NCBI GenBank assembly: GCA_963995505.1
Contig: OZ023183.1
Span: forward strand, 14,132,671-14,196,670
Origin: Hypericum androsaemum
Lineage: Eukaryota; Streptophyta; Magnoliopsida; Malpighiales; Hypericaceae
Length of the DNA stretch: 64,000 nt
Direction: 5' to 3'
In this document: positions 22,128 to 35,239 of the stretch, one piece after another
How the letters are laid out: each line of letters begins with the position of its first letter
How positions within the stretch are numbered: position 1 is the stretch's first letter
Notes under the pieces: model-generated
What the model was told of the DNA's origin: nothing
The model's database searches: none
What the model saw: the letters and a program-made list of their open reading frames with translations, nothing else
Program-made: the position numbers and the translations under genes

Positions 22128-25100
22128 TCAGTATGACCTATTACCCTTTGATGGCGATGATGACTTGGCTTTGGCAAAATCCACCAGGTCTTTGAAAAGA
22201 GCATCTTCTGGCTTAGTTTGCTTAGTTGGGGCGGAAGGGTTAAGAGAAAGACTTTGGGTTTGACCAACTAAGCTGTCGTAAGACGAACCAGAACCGCTCC
22301 CTGAATTAGATGGACCACTCGGAAATGCCTGCTGTTGTTCGAAGAACTGCTGTCGTTGGTTGTGCTTGACAGGCGGCGGCGGAATGGATACAGTAGATTG
22401 TGGTTCCCAAGGAGCTGGAGGCATCTGGTCGCTATAATCGCTCGATGGTGCCGGTTCATCATATACCGGATGCCCAGAAAATGGAGGTGGTGACGAGTTT
22501 ATACCGAAGCCATACGGTGAAGAGGAGGCAGACACAGTTGGGGAGTAAGGGGGAGATGAGTTTGTCTTGGAATGAGTTGGAACAGTAAAGGGTGTGGGTT
22601 CTGGTGCATGAGAAGATCCTTCAGAGCTGAACGCATCACCACTGAGATAATCCACCGGGACCGAGTCCGCACTAACAGGTCTCTTTGATGAAGGGGGTGG
22701 AGGAAGAAGTGGGCTAACCCGTGATGGCTCAGTCCGAACGCTGAAAGGCTTCCTAGCAAGCCCTTGTGAGGTGTCCCTTGATGATCTGCATTGGAGTTAT
22801 TAAACCAACTGATTAGGACAAGTGCTCCAGTAGTTCGGATTCATGCAGTCCTACGTCGTGATTGATAATATAGGAACCTAATAATAAATCAACCTGTGAG
22901 CTAGCTTTGCAAAATCTTCTTCTGATTCATCATCTTCATGGTTAACAAATGGTGCAACAGGAGTGTCCATTTGCCTATCTTTTGATGCTGCAGTTCCATT
23001 GGCAATATCATCATGTCGACGAAGTACACGCTGCAAGTTATCATTTAAAGCCAACCCCTGTCCGAGAAGATCCTCATCTCTGAAAGAGTAGATGTGTCTT
23101 GATCAAAGTTACCATCAATTATAAAACCAAGTACAAGGCACAAAAAAACTTACGCTGTACTGTTTACAAGGAGCATAACACGCTTTTGGTAAGAACGACA
23201 CTGATCCACGAGGTCAACGATAAGCTCTTGCTTCACGCCCTACCACAGATTATACCATATAAGAACATGGAAGCAACTCGAACATACTGGACTGCCACAT
23301 ATCTTTAAGAAAAAGGTGTTCTAATCCAAAATATGCTATCAAGAAATTTTAACCAAGAATCATTATACATTTTTAAGCCAAAAGAACTGATATACTGTAG
23401 ATAGACTCATGGCCAAAGGGTCCTGCTCTTAATTGGATTCGTTAAATATCCACAATTACCAGCCCAGGGAGATTTCTGCTAACACTCTTGGCTGTTTATG
23501 AAAAGGTCTCCTGACTTCGGTTGGATACGTGGAATAAAGTAAAATGCTAATGCAATTATGATATCTTATGCACACACATCCACACAGACACAAAAGTAAC
23601 AGCAAAATACAAGAAATCCAAATCATTTCCTGATGCATGAAGGGGGCAACTCAAAAGAGGGGAAACAGAAGAGGGACAATTTATGCTAGTCAAAATCGTC
23701 TCTGTCTCATTGCTTAACACCACAAGGATGCATACGCATTCCTTGGCATTTCGAATGGAAATTTCTGATGTCCAAAAGTTTTAAGATTAAGGATTGCAAA
23801 TACAATAAACCATGTGCGCGAGAATCATATTTATATTGTACCTCAGGATTTTTGGGGTCCAATGCAGCGAGCATTTCCGTCAACACATCCGCAACTCCTA
23901 ACGCATTCTGAATCTCTAGCACACTGAATATTAAAAGACATCAAATGTATCAAACTTCGATGAAAATAGTTTTGAAATAGAAGAGATGATCAGACAAAAT
24001 AAAATTAATATAACTGCAGCAGTGGGGTGTCCAAATTTACAACAATGTGAATCACTTAAATATATGCAACAAAAGGTGGCATCCACCACTGCAGTCTGAG
24101 AATTTTCAGTTCATTGCATCTCTTGTATTATATCGAGCATACTTCACTCATGCAAGTCCCCAAGAATTTGTCAAGCCAGCAAAATCAAGTATGAAATGAT
24201 AACAAAGTTTAAAACGAATGTCAACCTAGTACTCTAGGAATGTTGATTGTAACCAATCCTCTTAATCGAAGCATTATAATTTTATCAACCAAATCTTAGC
24301 ACGAATATGCCACCCTGACAATATCCCATTGCTCCCTCTCCGTAACACGCATCGGAAGGGTTGATGAAGTTACTCAATCCCTAACTGTAAGCCACATAAT
24401 TATACAAACAAACTTTTAAATAGTGTTAGATAAAGCAATTCATTGTCTCTGAAGGCAGTCCCTCCTTTCTGTCATCAAGGCTATAAATGCATGTTTGCCA
24501 TTCTTCATATGGGAACTATGGATAAACAGAACATAAAAGCATGAACAAAACGTAGCATGTGGTACCTGAGGCCCGAAGCATCAGACTCCAGAGAAGCTTG
24601 AATAGCAGCTTCCTCATACGACGTAGGTGCATGAACTACTGGCTGTGTTTGAGGGGGGGTAAACAACGGCACACTGTTCTCCCCTCGAGGTGGAAATTCA
24701 ACTCCAGCAGCCTGTTTTGAGCATGTTTTCAAAGAAAATGGCCACTTCAATAATAAGGAAAAAATAATAATCATATGATCATAACAGCACATCATGTGTC
24801 CCCTAACTATAAGCCACAAGATGAAAGACGATTTGATGGAGGTCCAAGTTCAGATGCTGGCAAGGTGTATTCTTCGTGTAAAAATCTACCTTTACAAAAA
24901 AAACATCATGTGTCCCCTAACCTACTTTCTTTTCTGAAGGTGACTCCCAACACTTGGGACCAGAGGGAAAGTGAGCAAGGACTTAAGAAATCTTTCATGA
25001 TTAACAAAAGCCGCAGCAAGTAGAAGATCAGAGCCTGCTGGAACTGAAATTTCCAGCTAACATGTAAAGTTTTAAAGGAGTTATCTAATGGGTTCAAGAG

Positions 25101-26117
25101 TAACAAATATACCAAATATAAAAAGATCAGAATTTCCACCATCAAAAAAATCACAAGGGAAAGTGTTCTTTTAAACTGTTAACAGTTGAACCACAGAAAC
25201 ACACCAAGAAAGAAGGTCACTGATATCGCAACTTCAGATAAAATTATATACATTACCAGCAGAACTACAATGGGAAGTACTGCTTCAAAGAGCTGCTAAA
25301 GGAGAATGATTATTACCCTGAGCTCGTTATATGCAGCATAATACTGGGGATACTTTCCCCTAGGTCCACCAAAAGCTTCTTGCCATGTATCGATCAATAT
25401 TAGTATCTTTTCTCTCACACTCAAATCTGGCTGCATATGTACATAAAGAGGTTATGTTAAAGAAACAAAGTGATTGAACATAAGAGTGTATGATCCGACG
25501 ATATGAAAAAAATGTAGGCACCTTCTTCTTTACGATTTTCACCATATCATGCAAAATATCTCGCTCAACAATCTGCTGGAATATGTACTCACCACAGTTT
25601 TTGCTCAGTGTCTCCAATACCTGAATTTAAAAACATTTGAGTTATTTTGTCTAAAACTGATAAGTTTCTTCTATTTTCCACAGAATAAAGCAAGACAGGC
25701 GCACAGCATTATGAGGTAAAGAAAGTACTAACAAAAAGTGCTAGGAGTTGGATTTTAGGACTCTTGTTTCCCAATCGCTTCTTCACTACTTTCAGAGCAT
25801 CCTTAGCTTGTCTGCGGTACCAATCACAACCATGTACACTAAAATTAGTGCGGTCTATGAAACGAAGCTTTGAAACAGGTGGGCATAGCATTTTGATAGC
25901 GGGAATCGCGAAACAGGAGCTGCAATGTGGTCGATTGATGGCATCCAAAATCCGATTGCACAAAAGCGACGCTCTACGTGCTACCGACAAACAAAAGCAA
26001 CTGGTACCTGGGGTCCATGTTGATAATATCACATAGCTCAATGTTGACAGCCCAATCAGGACCGATCAACATATCGCTCGTCGCACGCTCAGCACATGCT
26101 GCCGCGCTATTCGCCAT
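22128..26117 (-). CDS. TOL3: TOM1-like protein of the TOL3/TOL4 group (VHS-GAT)
   Basis: Nine exons keep frame: 26117-26008, 25811-25733, 25620-25522, 25430-25317, 24711-24566, 23923-23842, 23239-23154, 23079-22894, 22785-22128. They give 519 residues, close to Arabidopsis TOL3 (~507). The N-terminus [20 protein letters not shown] and the segments [31 protein letters not shown] and YYAAYNELR form the VHS domain (~5-140). A GAT domain follows (~180-270; [37 protein letters not shown]). The long Pro/Ser-rich tail contains PPAPWE and ends with a conserved [14 protein letters not shown] block. TOL proteins bind ubiquitin and pass ubiquitinated membrane cargo (for example PIN auxin carriers) to the ESCRT pathway. 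A 5' UTR intron is likely (donor ~26492, acceptor ~26172). Confidence 0.93.
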
Positions 26118-26559
26118 CCCCGCGACTGCCCCTTGCTAATCCTTTCGAACTTACGCCAATTCGCAACTGTAAAGCACACGGAAACAACCAACCATCGAAT
26201 CAGAAAGCCGACGAAACATCAGAGGTTTGAACTTTTCCGACAGGAATTGATCCACTAACGTGAACACACAAACAAACCAACAGAATTCAAACGGACAAAA
26301 TACCAACAAGAGGAGAAAACCCCAATTAACTCGGAAAGGGAACAACGTGGACACCAAAGTTACGAACTTTACATAAAATCTAGGCTCAAATCACTAATTG
26401 CGAGGTACCCAGTTCAGGAAATTCAAATCGGAAGAAGAACAAATAGAAGATTGGATCACCCAGAAAAGAAAGACGGAGGCTTCTCGTACCTGGGAAGAGA
26501 GAGAGAAGAGAGAGAGTCTGAGAATGTTAAGACTAAATTGGAGGCTTCTCTCCTTATGA

Positions 26560-27377
26560 GAGAGACAGAGGAACGGGTTTTGTTGACATTTCTCGATTTA
26601 TTTATTTTTTTTGGGTGGAATTCTCGATTTATTTGTTGGACTTCTTTCTTCTTCCCTCGATTATTAGAACAAGTTGAAAAAATACGTTTTTAATTACTTT
26701 AGTCACGAGGACAATGTTAATTACTAGTTAAGAAAATATTATCAATTTTTAAAAAATTTATTCGACTAGAATTTTAATTAATCGGCACAATGAAATGATA
26801 TCTGAATACGAGATAGTGTAAGGGAAAAATATATATATCGCTATTCTTATCGCCTAATAATAATCTAAATATGATTATTGGTGTGTTTAATTAATAAATA
26901 CTATCCGACGTACCATTTTTCGTCTGGGGTGATAAAATCAAGTCAATTTATAAAAATTAACTTTCATTACTTTTCCAGACGCCATAAACGTTTACTTTAT
27001 TGAAAGAACCATAATTGACCAAATGGAATGAGGATTGGAAAAGGTAAACGAAACTTGGGTTTTGGGATTTCGGCTTTTGACTTTTCTTCGGGAGCCGGAG
27101 GATTGAAAGAAGACATCCACTTAAAAGGAGAAATTTCTCACCAAAAAAAACTTAAAAGAAGATTTGTTTTTTACAATAACAAATTTTTTTAAATTTGAGT
27201 CCTTCAAAATACAGTAAATATTATATATTTGAATAATTTTATACTATTAAATTAAAAAAATTGATTAATCCACGACTTGAACATCCAAATAATAGGTAAT
27301 TTTAAATAAATAAATATGTGAACCGCGTTCAGTTTTGTTGCGATGTGCAGCAACGTGTTATTATGGGTTGGGACCCT
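26560..27377. other. Upstream flank of the TOL3-like gene
   Basis: AT-rich DNA, with the first part serving as promoter of the minus-strand TOL3-like gene. No other gene is seen. Confidence 0.4.
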
Positions 27378-27782
27378 GTTTCTAATGGGACCGGATTTGG
27401 TCCCGGAGGCCAAATCCAGCACGGTGCTGGAGAATTTTTATTGAAGGACACGCGGGGACTATTTTGCAAAAATACAAAAATATAGGGGTGCAAAATAAAA
27501 TAAGCCTACAACCATTGAATCATAACTGGGTAAACCATTGAATCGTAACTAAGTAAACCATTGAATCGTAACTGAGTAAACCATTGAATCGTAACTGGGT
27601 AACTGGGACGGACCCCGATTTATCTGGGACGGGAAAAAACAGACAATTGAATCATAACCAGATAGACCATTGAATCATAATTAAGTGAACCATTGAATCA
27701 TAACTAAATCAACTATTGACTCGTCCAGGACGGTCCTGGTTGGATTTGGCCTTCCAGGACCAAATCCGCTCCCGTTTCTAAT
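27378..27782. mobile_element. MULE-type MITE with internal 24-bp tandem repeats
   Basis: The 387-bp element (27387-27773) starts GGGACCGGATTTGG and ends CCAAATCCGCTCCC, with ~55-bp inverted ends. It is flanked by a perfect 9-bp duplication GTTTCTAAT (27378-27386 and 27774-27782). The interior has two clusters of a ~24-bp unit (accattgaatcgtaactgag), at ~27513-27605 and ~27640-27720. Confidence 0.85.
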
Positions 27783-29693
27783 ACCTAATTATTATTCCGT
27801 GACAACGGGAATGAGAGATTGTTGTCCATATTAATACGCTTGGAAATGTTAAGTCAACGACCCCAGTGGATGGTAATCGGAGCAGTTTGCATCGGAAATT
27901 AAAATAATTAATTAGTTGATAGTCTTATTCTTTTTACTCTTCAAAAAGTTTATTTATGGTTCAAATGCTTTGCGTACAACAATCAAGTATTATACAGAAA
28001 AAATGGAACCCTTGGACGATTGACATAGCAGATCCAAAATTCAAATGTTATATCATATAGCATGATCTTGCCGCACGAATAATAATAGTTTGCAGTTTCC
28101 TCGTCGACTTTAGATATTGTTTTTTTCTTCATTTGGAATTTTTATGATTTTAGGCTATTTTTAATTTGAGCTGGTTAATATAAATAGATATTTTATGCGA
28201 TATTGCAAACAATTCAGATTATTATTTTGATTCCCTTTTTTTGTGAAAATAGTTTTATGAGTGTAATAGGAGAGACCTGAATTTTAGATATTGTCTTTTT
28301 CTTCATTTGGAATTTTTATGATTTTAGGCTATTTTTAATTTGAGCTAGTTAATATAAATCGACTATTTTATGTGATATTGCAAACAGTTCAGTTTATTAT
28401 TTTTATTCAGTTTTTTGTGTGAAAACAGTTCAGTTTATTTTATGAGTGTATTTGGAGAGACCTGAATTACAAAGTATCATATAATGCCTATGTAATATCC
28501 TACTCCGTTAACCATATTTGTGAAGTATACCTACTCGTATAGATGTTGGATAGGATCTGGAATAACATTGATATGTAAATAGATGGCCAGGGATAGTTGG
28601 AAGCAAAGGATTTGCAACTCCGAACATGGTATGATAAATTGATCATAGCGTCTTCATCTGAGATCCAAATAAGATGATTCAAAATGCTATTGAAAGGTAA
28701 GATATGGATCTATAAGCTTTGAAAGATATTGACATGTCATGCTAGCAATTTGGATCAAGCCTAGCAAGTGGATAAACAACACATTGTGTTATCGATTTGT
28801 GAAGTGATTTGGTTGAACTTCTTGGTATTTATTTCAACAAGTATTCATGTTCCTACACCTTTATGAAGTATGTATAGACATGAGTTAATCTTCTAAGGAT
28901 TCTAGATCAACATCAACAAAGCCTACTTAAGTTTTATGAAGTTAGTTGGACAAGATTGGGAAACAGTGATATTTATTTAGTAAATTGGATGCAGCATTCT
29001 CAATATGCCACAAAATTAGACAAATAAATATGATTCGAAAACTAGACACGTAGACCTACAATTGACCAGAATATAATTTTGAGAAACAAGAAACGGAAGT
29101 AGGTGAAAAATGTGACACAAGTTGTTGTTTCCTGATTGGACCCCATGGAAAAGGCAACCAGTCACAAAGAAATATTTGCAAACGCGATAAATGGATATAA
29201 AGAGCTTATGGGAGTGACTAAGCATGCATTCAGAGATCTTATAAGCCAAGAATTCATACTGGAAAATAATAAAACAAAAGGAAAGAAGGCAGGAACCGAA
29301 ATAGAAGAGATAGGAGAAAGCAAAGATGAAAGAGAAAGAAGCAGGTCAATAAACAAGGGTTTGATAAGTATGTTTTTGCTTTGAAATAGACTTAGGCATC
29401 TTCATCAAAGTTGTAGAGGACTCAAAGAGCTTTCTAAACATGTATCATATGTCATATTTTGATCAAGGCATCAGCGTGAAATCTGTGTTAAACTATGGAC
29501 TCTCTATTAGAGTATACAATTGAGCTTGGCAAGTCTATTTTGACTCTGAATTAGACTATAATGTCTCCTTATAGATTGTAGAGGGCTCAATTATCTTTCC
29601 AAAGCTATATCATATGTCTTGTTTGGATGAAGGAATCGTCCAGAAAGCTTTGTTGAAAGATGAACTATTTGACTGAGTATCATAATTGAGGTG
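27783..29693. other. AT-rich stretch with retroelement-like non-coding sequence
   Basis: No intact gene is present. At ~28105-28215 and ~28288-28395 a ~105-bp segment (gatattgt..cttcatttggaat...) is repeated. At ~29380-29640 a degenerate ~180-bp repeat (cttcatcaaagttgtagagg) resembles non-coding parts of plant LTR retrotransposons. No boundary can be set. Confidence 0.35.
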
Positions 29694-29700
29694 GTGCAAG

Positions 29701-31878
29701 AGTAACGATTTGGAAAGTGAAGTCTTTGGAATTCTAAGTTAATTATTGGACTCTGTGTTATCAAGAACAGACAGGAGAGTTCAAGTACATTGAATAAATG
29801 AATTGGTTTTGGTATGATATTGAGATACTTTGATGGCTTTGAGCCATTTCAGACGTTGGTTATTGACTGTGCTATAGTTAGTTGTTTTAAAGCATCAGAA
29901 GTAACTTGCTTTGGGAAGTGAGGAACTTGCCTCATTTTATAATTTGGAATTGTTATACATAGAATATGATGCTTTCTTATGGTGGTTGGTGAAAGAAACA
30001 ATCTTGAAAAAAATGGTTAGACGAAGGTCCAAAGTGAAAGGAGAATTGATTCAGAGAATTAGCATTCATCGAGCGGTATTCAATTGTGTAAGCATATAGA
30101 TCATGATAACTTTGGTTTCATTAGTACATGTGTATATTTTTGACCTTAAATATGCGCGTCTCACGCATATAGTTTTGTTTACAAAATGATCATGTGCATA
30201 TGTGTTGTGTCTGACCATATTTGGATTGGTTGGTGACATATGTGATATTTGTGTGTGGCCAGCTAGAGAATATGTATTTTCTAGCTTAGGGCTGATTTGT
30301 AAGGGTGTGAAATATCTATTTTTCTTGGATATGGTCATGGACTTTTGATTATGTGATGGGTATGTTATGATTGTTTCTTGGTGAGAAATGGATAGGTTTT
30401 TCCTTGCTAACCGGGGATGTTAGCCTATGTGCACATGGACTTAGGATATCCTAGTTTACTATCATAAACTTAGTGTGTAATTATAATGAAGGAATTCTGG
30501 TGCCATGTTAATATTCTTGTGCTGGAGAGGAAGTGGCTCGTCTAAATCTATTTAGAGCTCACCATTTGTTGACTATGTGATTATGTGTTTATGAGATAAG
30601 TTACGTGATGGTATGGGACGTCGCGTAATTTGCACATATTTCTGTTTATGTGTGTCATATGATTAGTATGCATTTTAGTGTTATCTTGTATGATGTGAGA
30701 TATAGTTAAGTTATATTTCTCCCACATGTATTTTACATAACCGATATGTTATGTTCTATTTGCTTACAAACTGTTTCCCTAAACACTCAAGAGTAACGAG
30801 TAACGATTTGGAAAGTGAAGTCTTTGGAATTCTAAGTTAATTGTTGGACTCTGTGTTACCAAGAACAGACAGGAGAGTTCAAGTACATTGAATAAATGAA
30901 TTGGTTTTGGTATGATATCGAGATACTTTGATGGCTTTGAGCCATTTCAGACGTTAGTTATTGACTGTGCCATAGTTAGTTGTTTTAAAGCATCAGAAGT
31001 AACTTGCTTTGGGAAGTGAGGAAATTGCCTCATTTTATAATTTGGAATTGTTATACAGAGAATATGATGCTTTCTTATAGTGGTTGGTGAAAGAAACAAT
31101 CTTGAAAAGAATGGTTAAACAAAGGTCCAAAGTGAAAGGAGAATTGATTCAGAGAATTAGCATTCATCGAGCGGTATTCAATTATGTAAGCATATAGATT
31201 ATGATAACTTTGGTTTCATTGATACATGTGTATATTTTTGACCTTAAATATGCGCGTCTCACGCATATAGTTTTGTCTACAAAATGATCATGTGCATATG
31301 TGTTGTGTCTGACCATATTTGGATTGGTTGGTGACATATGTGATATTTGTGTGTGGCCAGCTAGAGAATATGTGTTTTCTAGCTTATGGCTGATTTGTAA
31401 GGGTGTGAAATATCCATTTTTCTTGGATATGGTCTTGGACTTTTGATTATGTGATGGGTATGTTATGATTATTTTTTGGTGAGAAATGGATAGGTTTTTC
31501 CTTGCTAACCGGGGATGTTAGCCTATGTGCACATGGACTTAGGATATCCTAGTTTACTATCATAAACTTAGTGTGTAATTATGATGAAGGAGATCTGGTG
31601 CCATGTTAATATTCTTGTGCTGGAGAGGAAGTGGCTCGTCTAAATCTATTTAGAGCTCACCATTTGTTGACTATGTGATTATGTATTTATGGGATAAGTT
31701 GCGTGATGGTATGGGACATCGCATAATTTGCACATATTTATGTTTATGTGTGCCATATGATTAGTATGCATTTTAGTGTTATCTTGTATGATGTGAGATA
31801 TAGTTAAGTTATATTTCTCCCACATGTATTTTACATAACCGGTATGTTATGTTCTATTTGCTTACAAACTGTTTCCCT
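29701..31878 (+). repeat. Tandem duplication of a 1,080-bp unit
   Basis: Unit A (29701-30780) and unit B (30799-31878) are the same length and differ by scattered substitutions only, a few percent by eye. They are separated by 18 bp (aaacactcaagagtaacg) that repeats the sequence just before unit A. Neither copy encodes a recognisable protein. After unit B the DNA runs into a segment ending gggtcatgaca (~32165), similar to LTR ends of some Ty3/gypsy elements, so the unit may be non-coding retrotransposon DNA. Confidence 0.9.
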
Positions 31879-32175
31879 TGTAGGTGCTATTGTAAGGCTT
31901 GTATCCGTCCGGAGATAGTTTTATTATTATCAAGTTAATTTGCTTCTTCAAGACTGGAATTAAGTCTCCGGCTTCTGTTTTACTCTTTTGTCTAGTAGCT
32001 CCGTAGCCACACTATTCACTTTGATCTTCGGATATATGTAAAGAATAATTCATTGATGATGTTGTAAAGTAAGAATTTTTGTTTGAGGCTGGCTAGACTC
32101 GTTAGATGTTGTAAACAGGTTAGGGTCTAGAGCCGGTCACCGACCACATATCCGGGTCATGACAGCATATCTAAC

Positions 32176-33282
32176 TAGCAACTAGATAAAAAGATCTTGG
32201 CCAAATATCTAAAAACATTGTTCGCTTTCCTCTCTAGGAGGCGATGTGAAGGGCGATTCATTTCTAGAAGAAAAATAATATTACATAAATCCAAAAAATT
32301 CTCTCCTTTGAAGGTGGAGCCTTCTTTTCCTGCCTTTCCCCTCCCAAATCCTCCTCTTCTTGCTACTTAGGGAGTTCTTCTCCTCTTCCCTTCTCTTTTT
32401 TTTTGATAATCTTTTTGCTATACATGGAAACGTCTATGCGATAAGTGAAATTCAATTCCTTGATTTATCTTTAATTATTGGAAACTTATAACATTTTTTT
32501 CTTTTCCAGATCTTCAGTGCTCGTCAGTCGCCCGTCGTCGGTGTGCAGGGAGTCCCTGTCGCTCGTCTAGTCATCCTCACCACTGGCATTCCCTACCGCT
32601 CGTCTTCACCATTCTTCGTCACAGCCAAACCACCAAGGTGTAAGGCCTCCTCCACTGTAAGTTATTCTCGCCACCGGTCCCCACAGCAGGCCGACCTCCA
32701 TCTTACGCAGCCTCTACAAGTCGCTCCACCGATAGGGTACAGAGGGGTTGGTCATAGTAGACTACCCCTCTGGTACCCGATGACTTTTGTTTATACTTGT
32801 GCTATTTCTATTTTTGTTCTATTGTCTTTGGTTTATTATCGTCGTTTGCTTATTATTCGTATCTGGTTTGCTAGGTTTTTCCTAAACCCCAACTGTTTGG
32901 TGGTTTGTTTGGGCCATATTTAAATTTTTTCCTAGTTGTATTGTTATTGTTTTTTGCTTGGATCAACCTTGGCTTGATCTGAGATTCAAACGGATCTCGA
33001 TACCTCTCCTATTGATTCAGGTGGATAACCTTGTCTTGGTTGAACTCGTTCGATCTTGGCTCTCATTTGAGTGCATCTCGTATGCAATCAAATGCCCTCT
33101 AGATTGCGTCTTTGATGTTATCTATTGGTTATTAGCCATAGCTTATCTCAGCAACTATCCGCACTGGTCGTTAGCTCTTGTAGCTTTATGTCCGCCCTTC
33201 TCCTCCACCCTTTCCACCTTTCGTTTAATTTAAGGCTTTGCGCCACCATGCCATTCTAAAAAAAATAGCTACTAGATAGAAA
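32176..33282 (+). mobile_element. Poly(A) retroposon, copy 1
   Basis: The insert (32193-33265) ends in an A8 tract and is flanked by tagcaactagataaaaa (32176-32192) and tagctactagatagaaa (33266-33282), a diverged target duplication. Its pyrimidine-rich 5' part (ctcctcttcccttc) and its last ~330 bp match the element at 49524-50820. In both, the 3' part carries an open frame starting MD(Q/R)P; here it is 32958-33233. No reverse transcriptase is encoded. Confidence 0.7.
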
Positions 33283-33900
33283 AAAATTAGAGAGATAACA
33301 AAAATAAAAGTAAAATAACTCTTACAAATATTCCAACAAAGAAATAATAAAAAAATCATTCTAACAAATGTGCCAATAAAAAATTCTGGAAGATGGAATT
33401 CGGCTATGATATAAATACAACTTCAGTATCTTCACTCTCCGAAATGTCAAGTAACTAAGTTTTGCATATTATAAAGTTGTTGTAATTTGGCTATACGGAA
33501 TCACAAAATTGGAGTCCAACATTAATTGAAATCATTCCAAGTGGTAAAAAATTTGAATTTATTTAAAAAGTATTAGTTCATGTAAAAAAATACTATTAAA
33601 AACACAACTAGAATAGCACCTATAGTTTTTCAAAAAAAATAGCACCTATAGTACTCAACTCTAAATAAAGGCACCAAAGGAGTGGAAGCATTCAAATTCT
33701 ACCCCAACAATAATGGCTAATATTTATGATTTTTTTGAACTAAGATTTTTATTTATATATTTTTAATCAATTATATGATTTATTGATAAAAAATTATTTT
33801 CTAAAAAAAATTGTCTAATATATCAACCCATATAAGGAAAATAATACTATGCTGAATATTCTAAGAGCGAATAAAAAAGAGAAAAATTTGCAAGGATTCT
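33283..33900. other. AT-rich intergenic stretch
   Basis: Nothing recognisable was seen. Confidence 0.4.
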
Positions 33901-33939
33901 TTCTCAAGTATGCGCAAGATTTTTAAAAACGACCCGGAA

Positions 33940-34793
33940 AGCGACCCGCTCTGTTCTCTGGCTCGCGTTTAAGCTGATCTGACTAGTCATCGTCGCCGCA
34001 GTTCCTACATACTGATATGTGGATAGCCGTCGTCGAGTTTGACTATTTATGCGATCTATACCCGCCTGATCCATTCTTTGGACCGATCTTTGCCGCTGTT
34101 ACTATCCGGTCCAAGGGAGATTATATCATGGCCAATGGATTCTGATTCAATGGTGTGCGATTGTGAGTTCCAGCATGCAGCTTCAACAAAACTGGTGCTT
34201 CGTCGATTTTTTTGGCCCAGGGTTCGTAAAGAAATCAAATGATATGTCTCATGTTGTTGTATCTGCCAGGTGTCAAAAGGTACTGCTACTAACGCCAGGT
34301 TCTATTGACCACTCTATGTTCTGTCTCATCCATGGGTTGACTTTATCTTCGTGGTGGTTGATCATTTTTCAAAGATGGTGCACTTTATCCTATGCAAATG
34401 CACCACCGATGTTGTGCATGTCGCCCAATTATTCTTTTGAAAAGTGTTGCATTTACATGGGTTCCCGCTTTCAATCATTTTTTACAGGGATTCGCGGTTC
34501 TTGAGCCACTTTTGGTGCACTCTGTGGTGCATGGCTAAGATTGAGCTTTATTTCAGCAGCGCTTACCACTCTCAGACAGATGGCCAAACCGAGGTGGTGA
34601 ATCGCTCACTTGGCAATATGATTCGATGCCTGGTAGGGGACAACTTTTGCTTTTGGGATTCTAAAATCAATCATACCAAGTTTACTCATAACATGACCGT
34701 CAATTAGAGATCTGGCCTGTGCCCTTTCCAGGTGGTCTACATAGTGGTTTCGCATAACCTCGTTGATTTGCTCGTTCTTCCTACTGACTATGT
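33940..34793 (+). pseudogene. Ty3/gypsy integrase remnant, left part
   Basis: Three frames together show a decayed gypsy polyprotein. The end of the RNase H-integrase linker (GDYIMANGF, ~34120) is followed by the integrase zinc-binding region (LRRFFWPRVRKEIK; CQVSKGTA) and the core with [36 protein letters not shown] and PFQVVY. Stops and frame changes are frequent. The reading is cut off at ~34793 by the left LTR of the copia element and resumes after 40175. Confidence 0.8.
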
Positions 34794-35121
34794 TGATGGA
34801 GTTTCCCGATGCACTTGCTCGGCAAGTTGAAGACGAGGAAGCTGCTATTGCCACTTTAGCTTTGGAGCCCATATTACATACTCAAGAGGAGCTTAGTTAT
34901 AGTATGTCATGAGGCCCAATGCGCCCAATAACTTAAGATTGTAACAGCCACGTGCCTAATTCTTTTCCAGCTGGCAACTAGTATAAATACTAGTAAGGTA
35001 GTTACTTGTACACACTTTTGAGCTAATAAACAATTCTAGTTTATTTAGCTTGCTTGCTCTATTCATCTTCGAGCTCCAGTAACCGTTTCATCTTCAACCT
35101 TCGATGCTTTCGATTTGATCA
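34794..35121 (+). repeat. Copia 5' LTR
   Basis: Starts tgatggagtttcccg and ends tttgatca. A TATA-type promoter agtataaatact lies at ~34979-34992, followed by an aataaa signal (~35027). Confidence 0.92.
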
Positions 35122-35239
35122 TTGTATCAGAGCATGCGAGCGTGATCGAAGTTCGCAGCTAAGTAGAATCTTCTTCCTCGATCCTGTTTTTCAACATTTC
35201 TGTCCAGTTTTCACTTGAGATTTCTTGCGAAGAATTTTA

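Noticed and set aside
27513..27720. Spaced ~24-bp repeats that could suggest a CRISPR-like array
   Set aside because: The units are contiguous and diverged with no unique spacers, and they lie inside a MULE-type element of a plant genome.
34794..35121. A clean 5-bp target duplication for the copia element in the gypsy gene
   Set aside because: The flanking 5-mers TATGT and TCCGT agree at only three positions, so I did not claim one.
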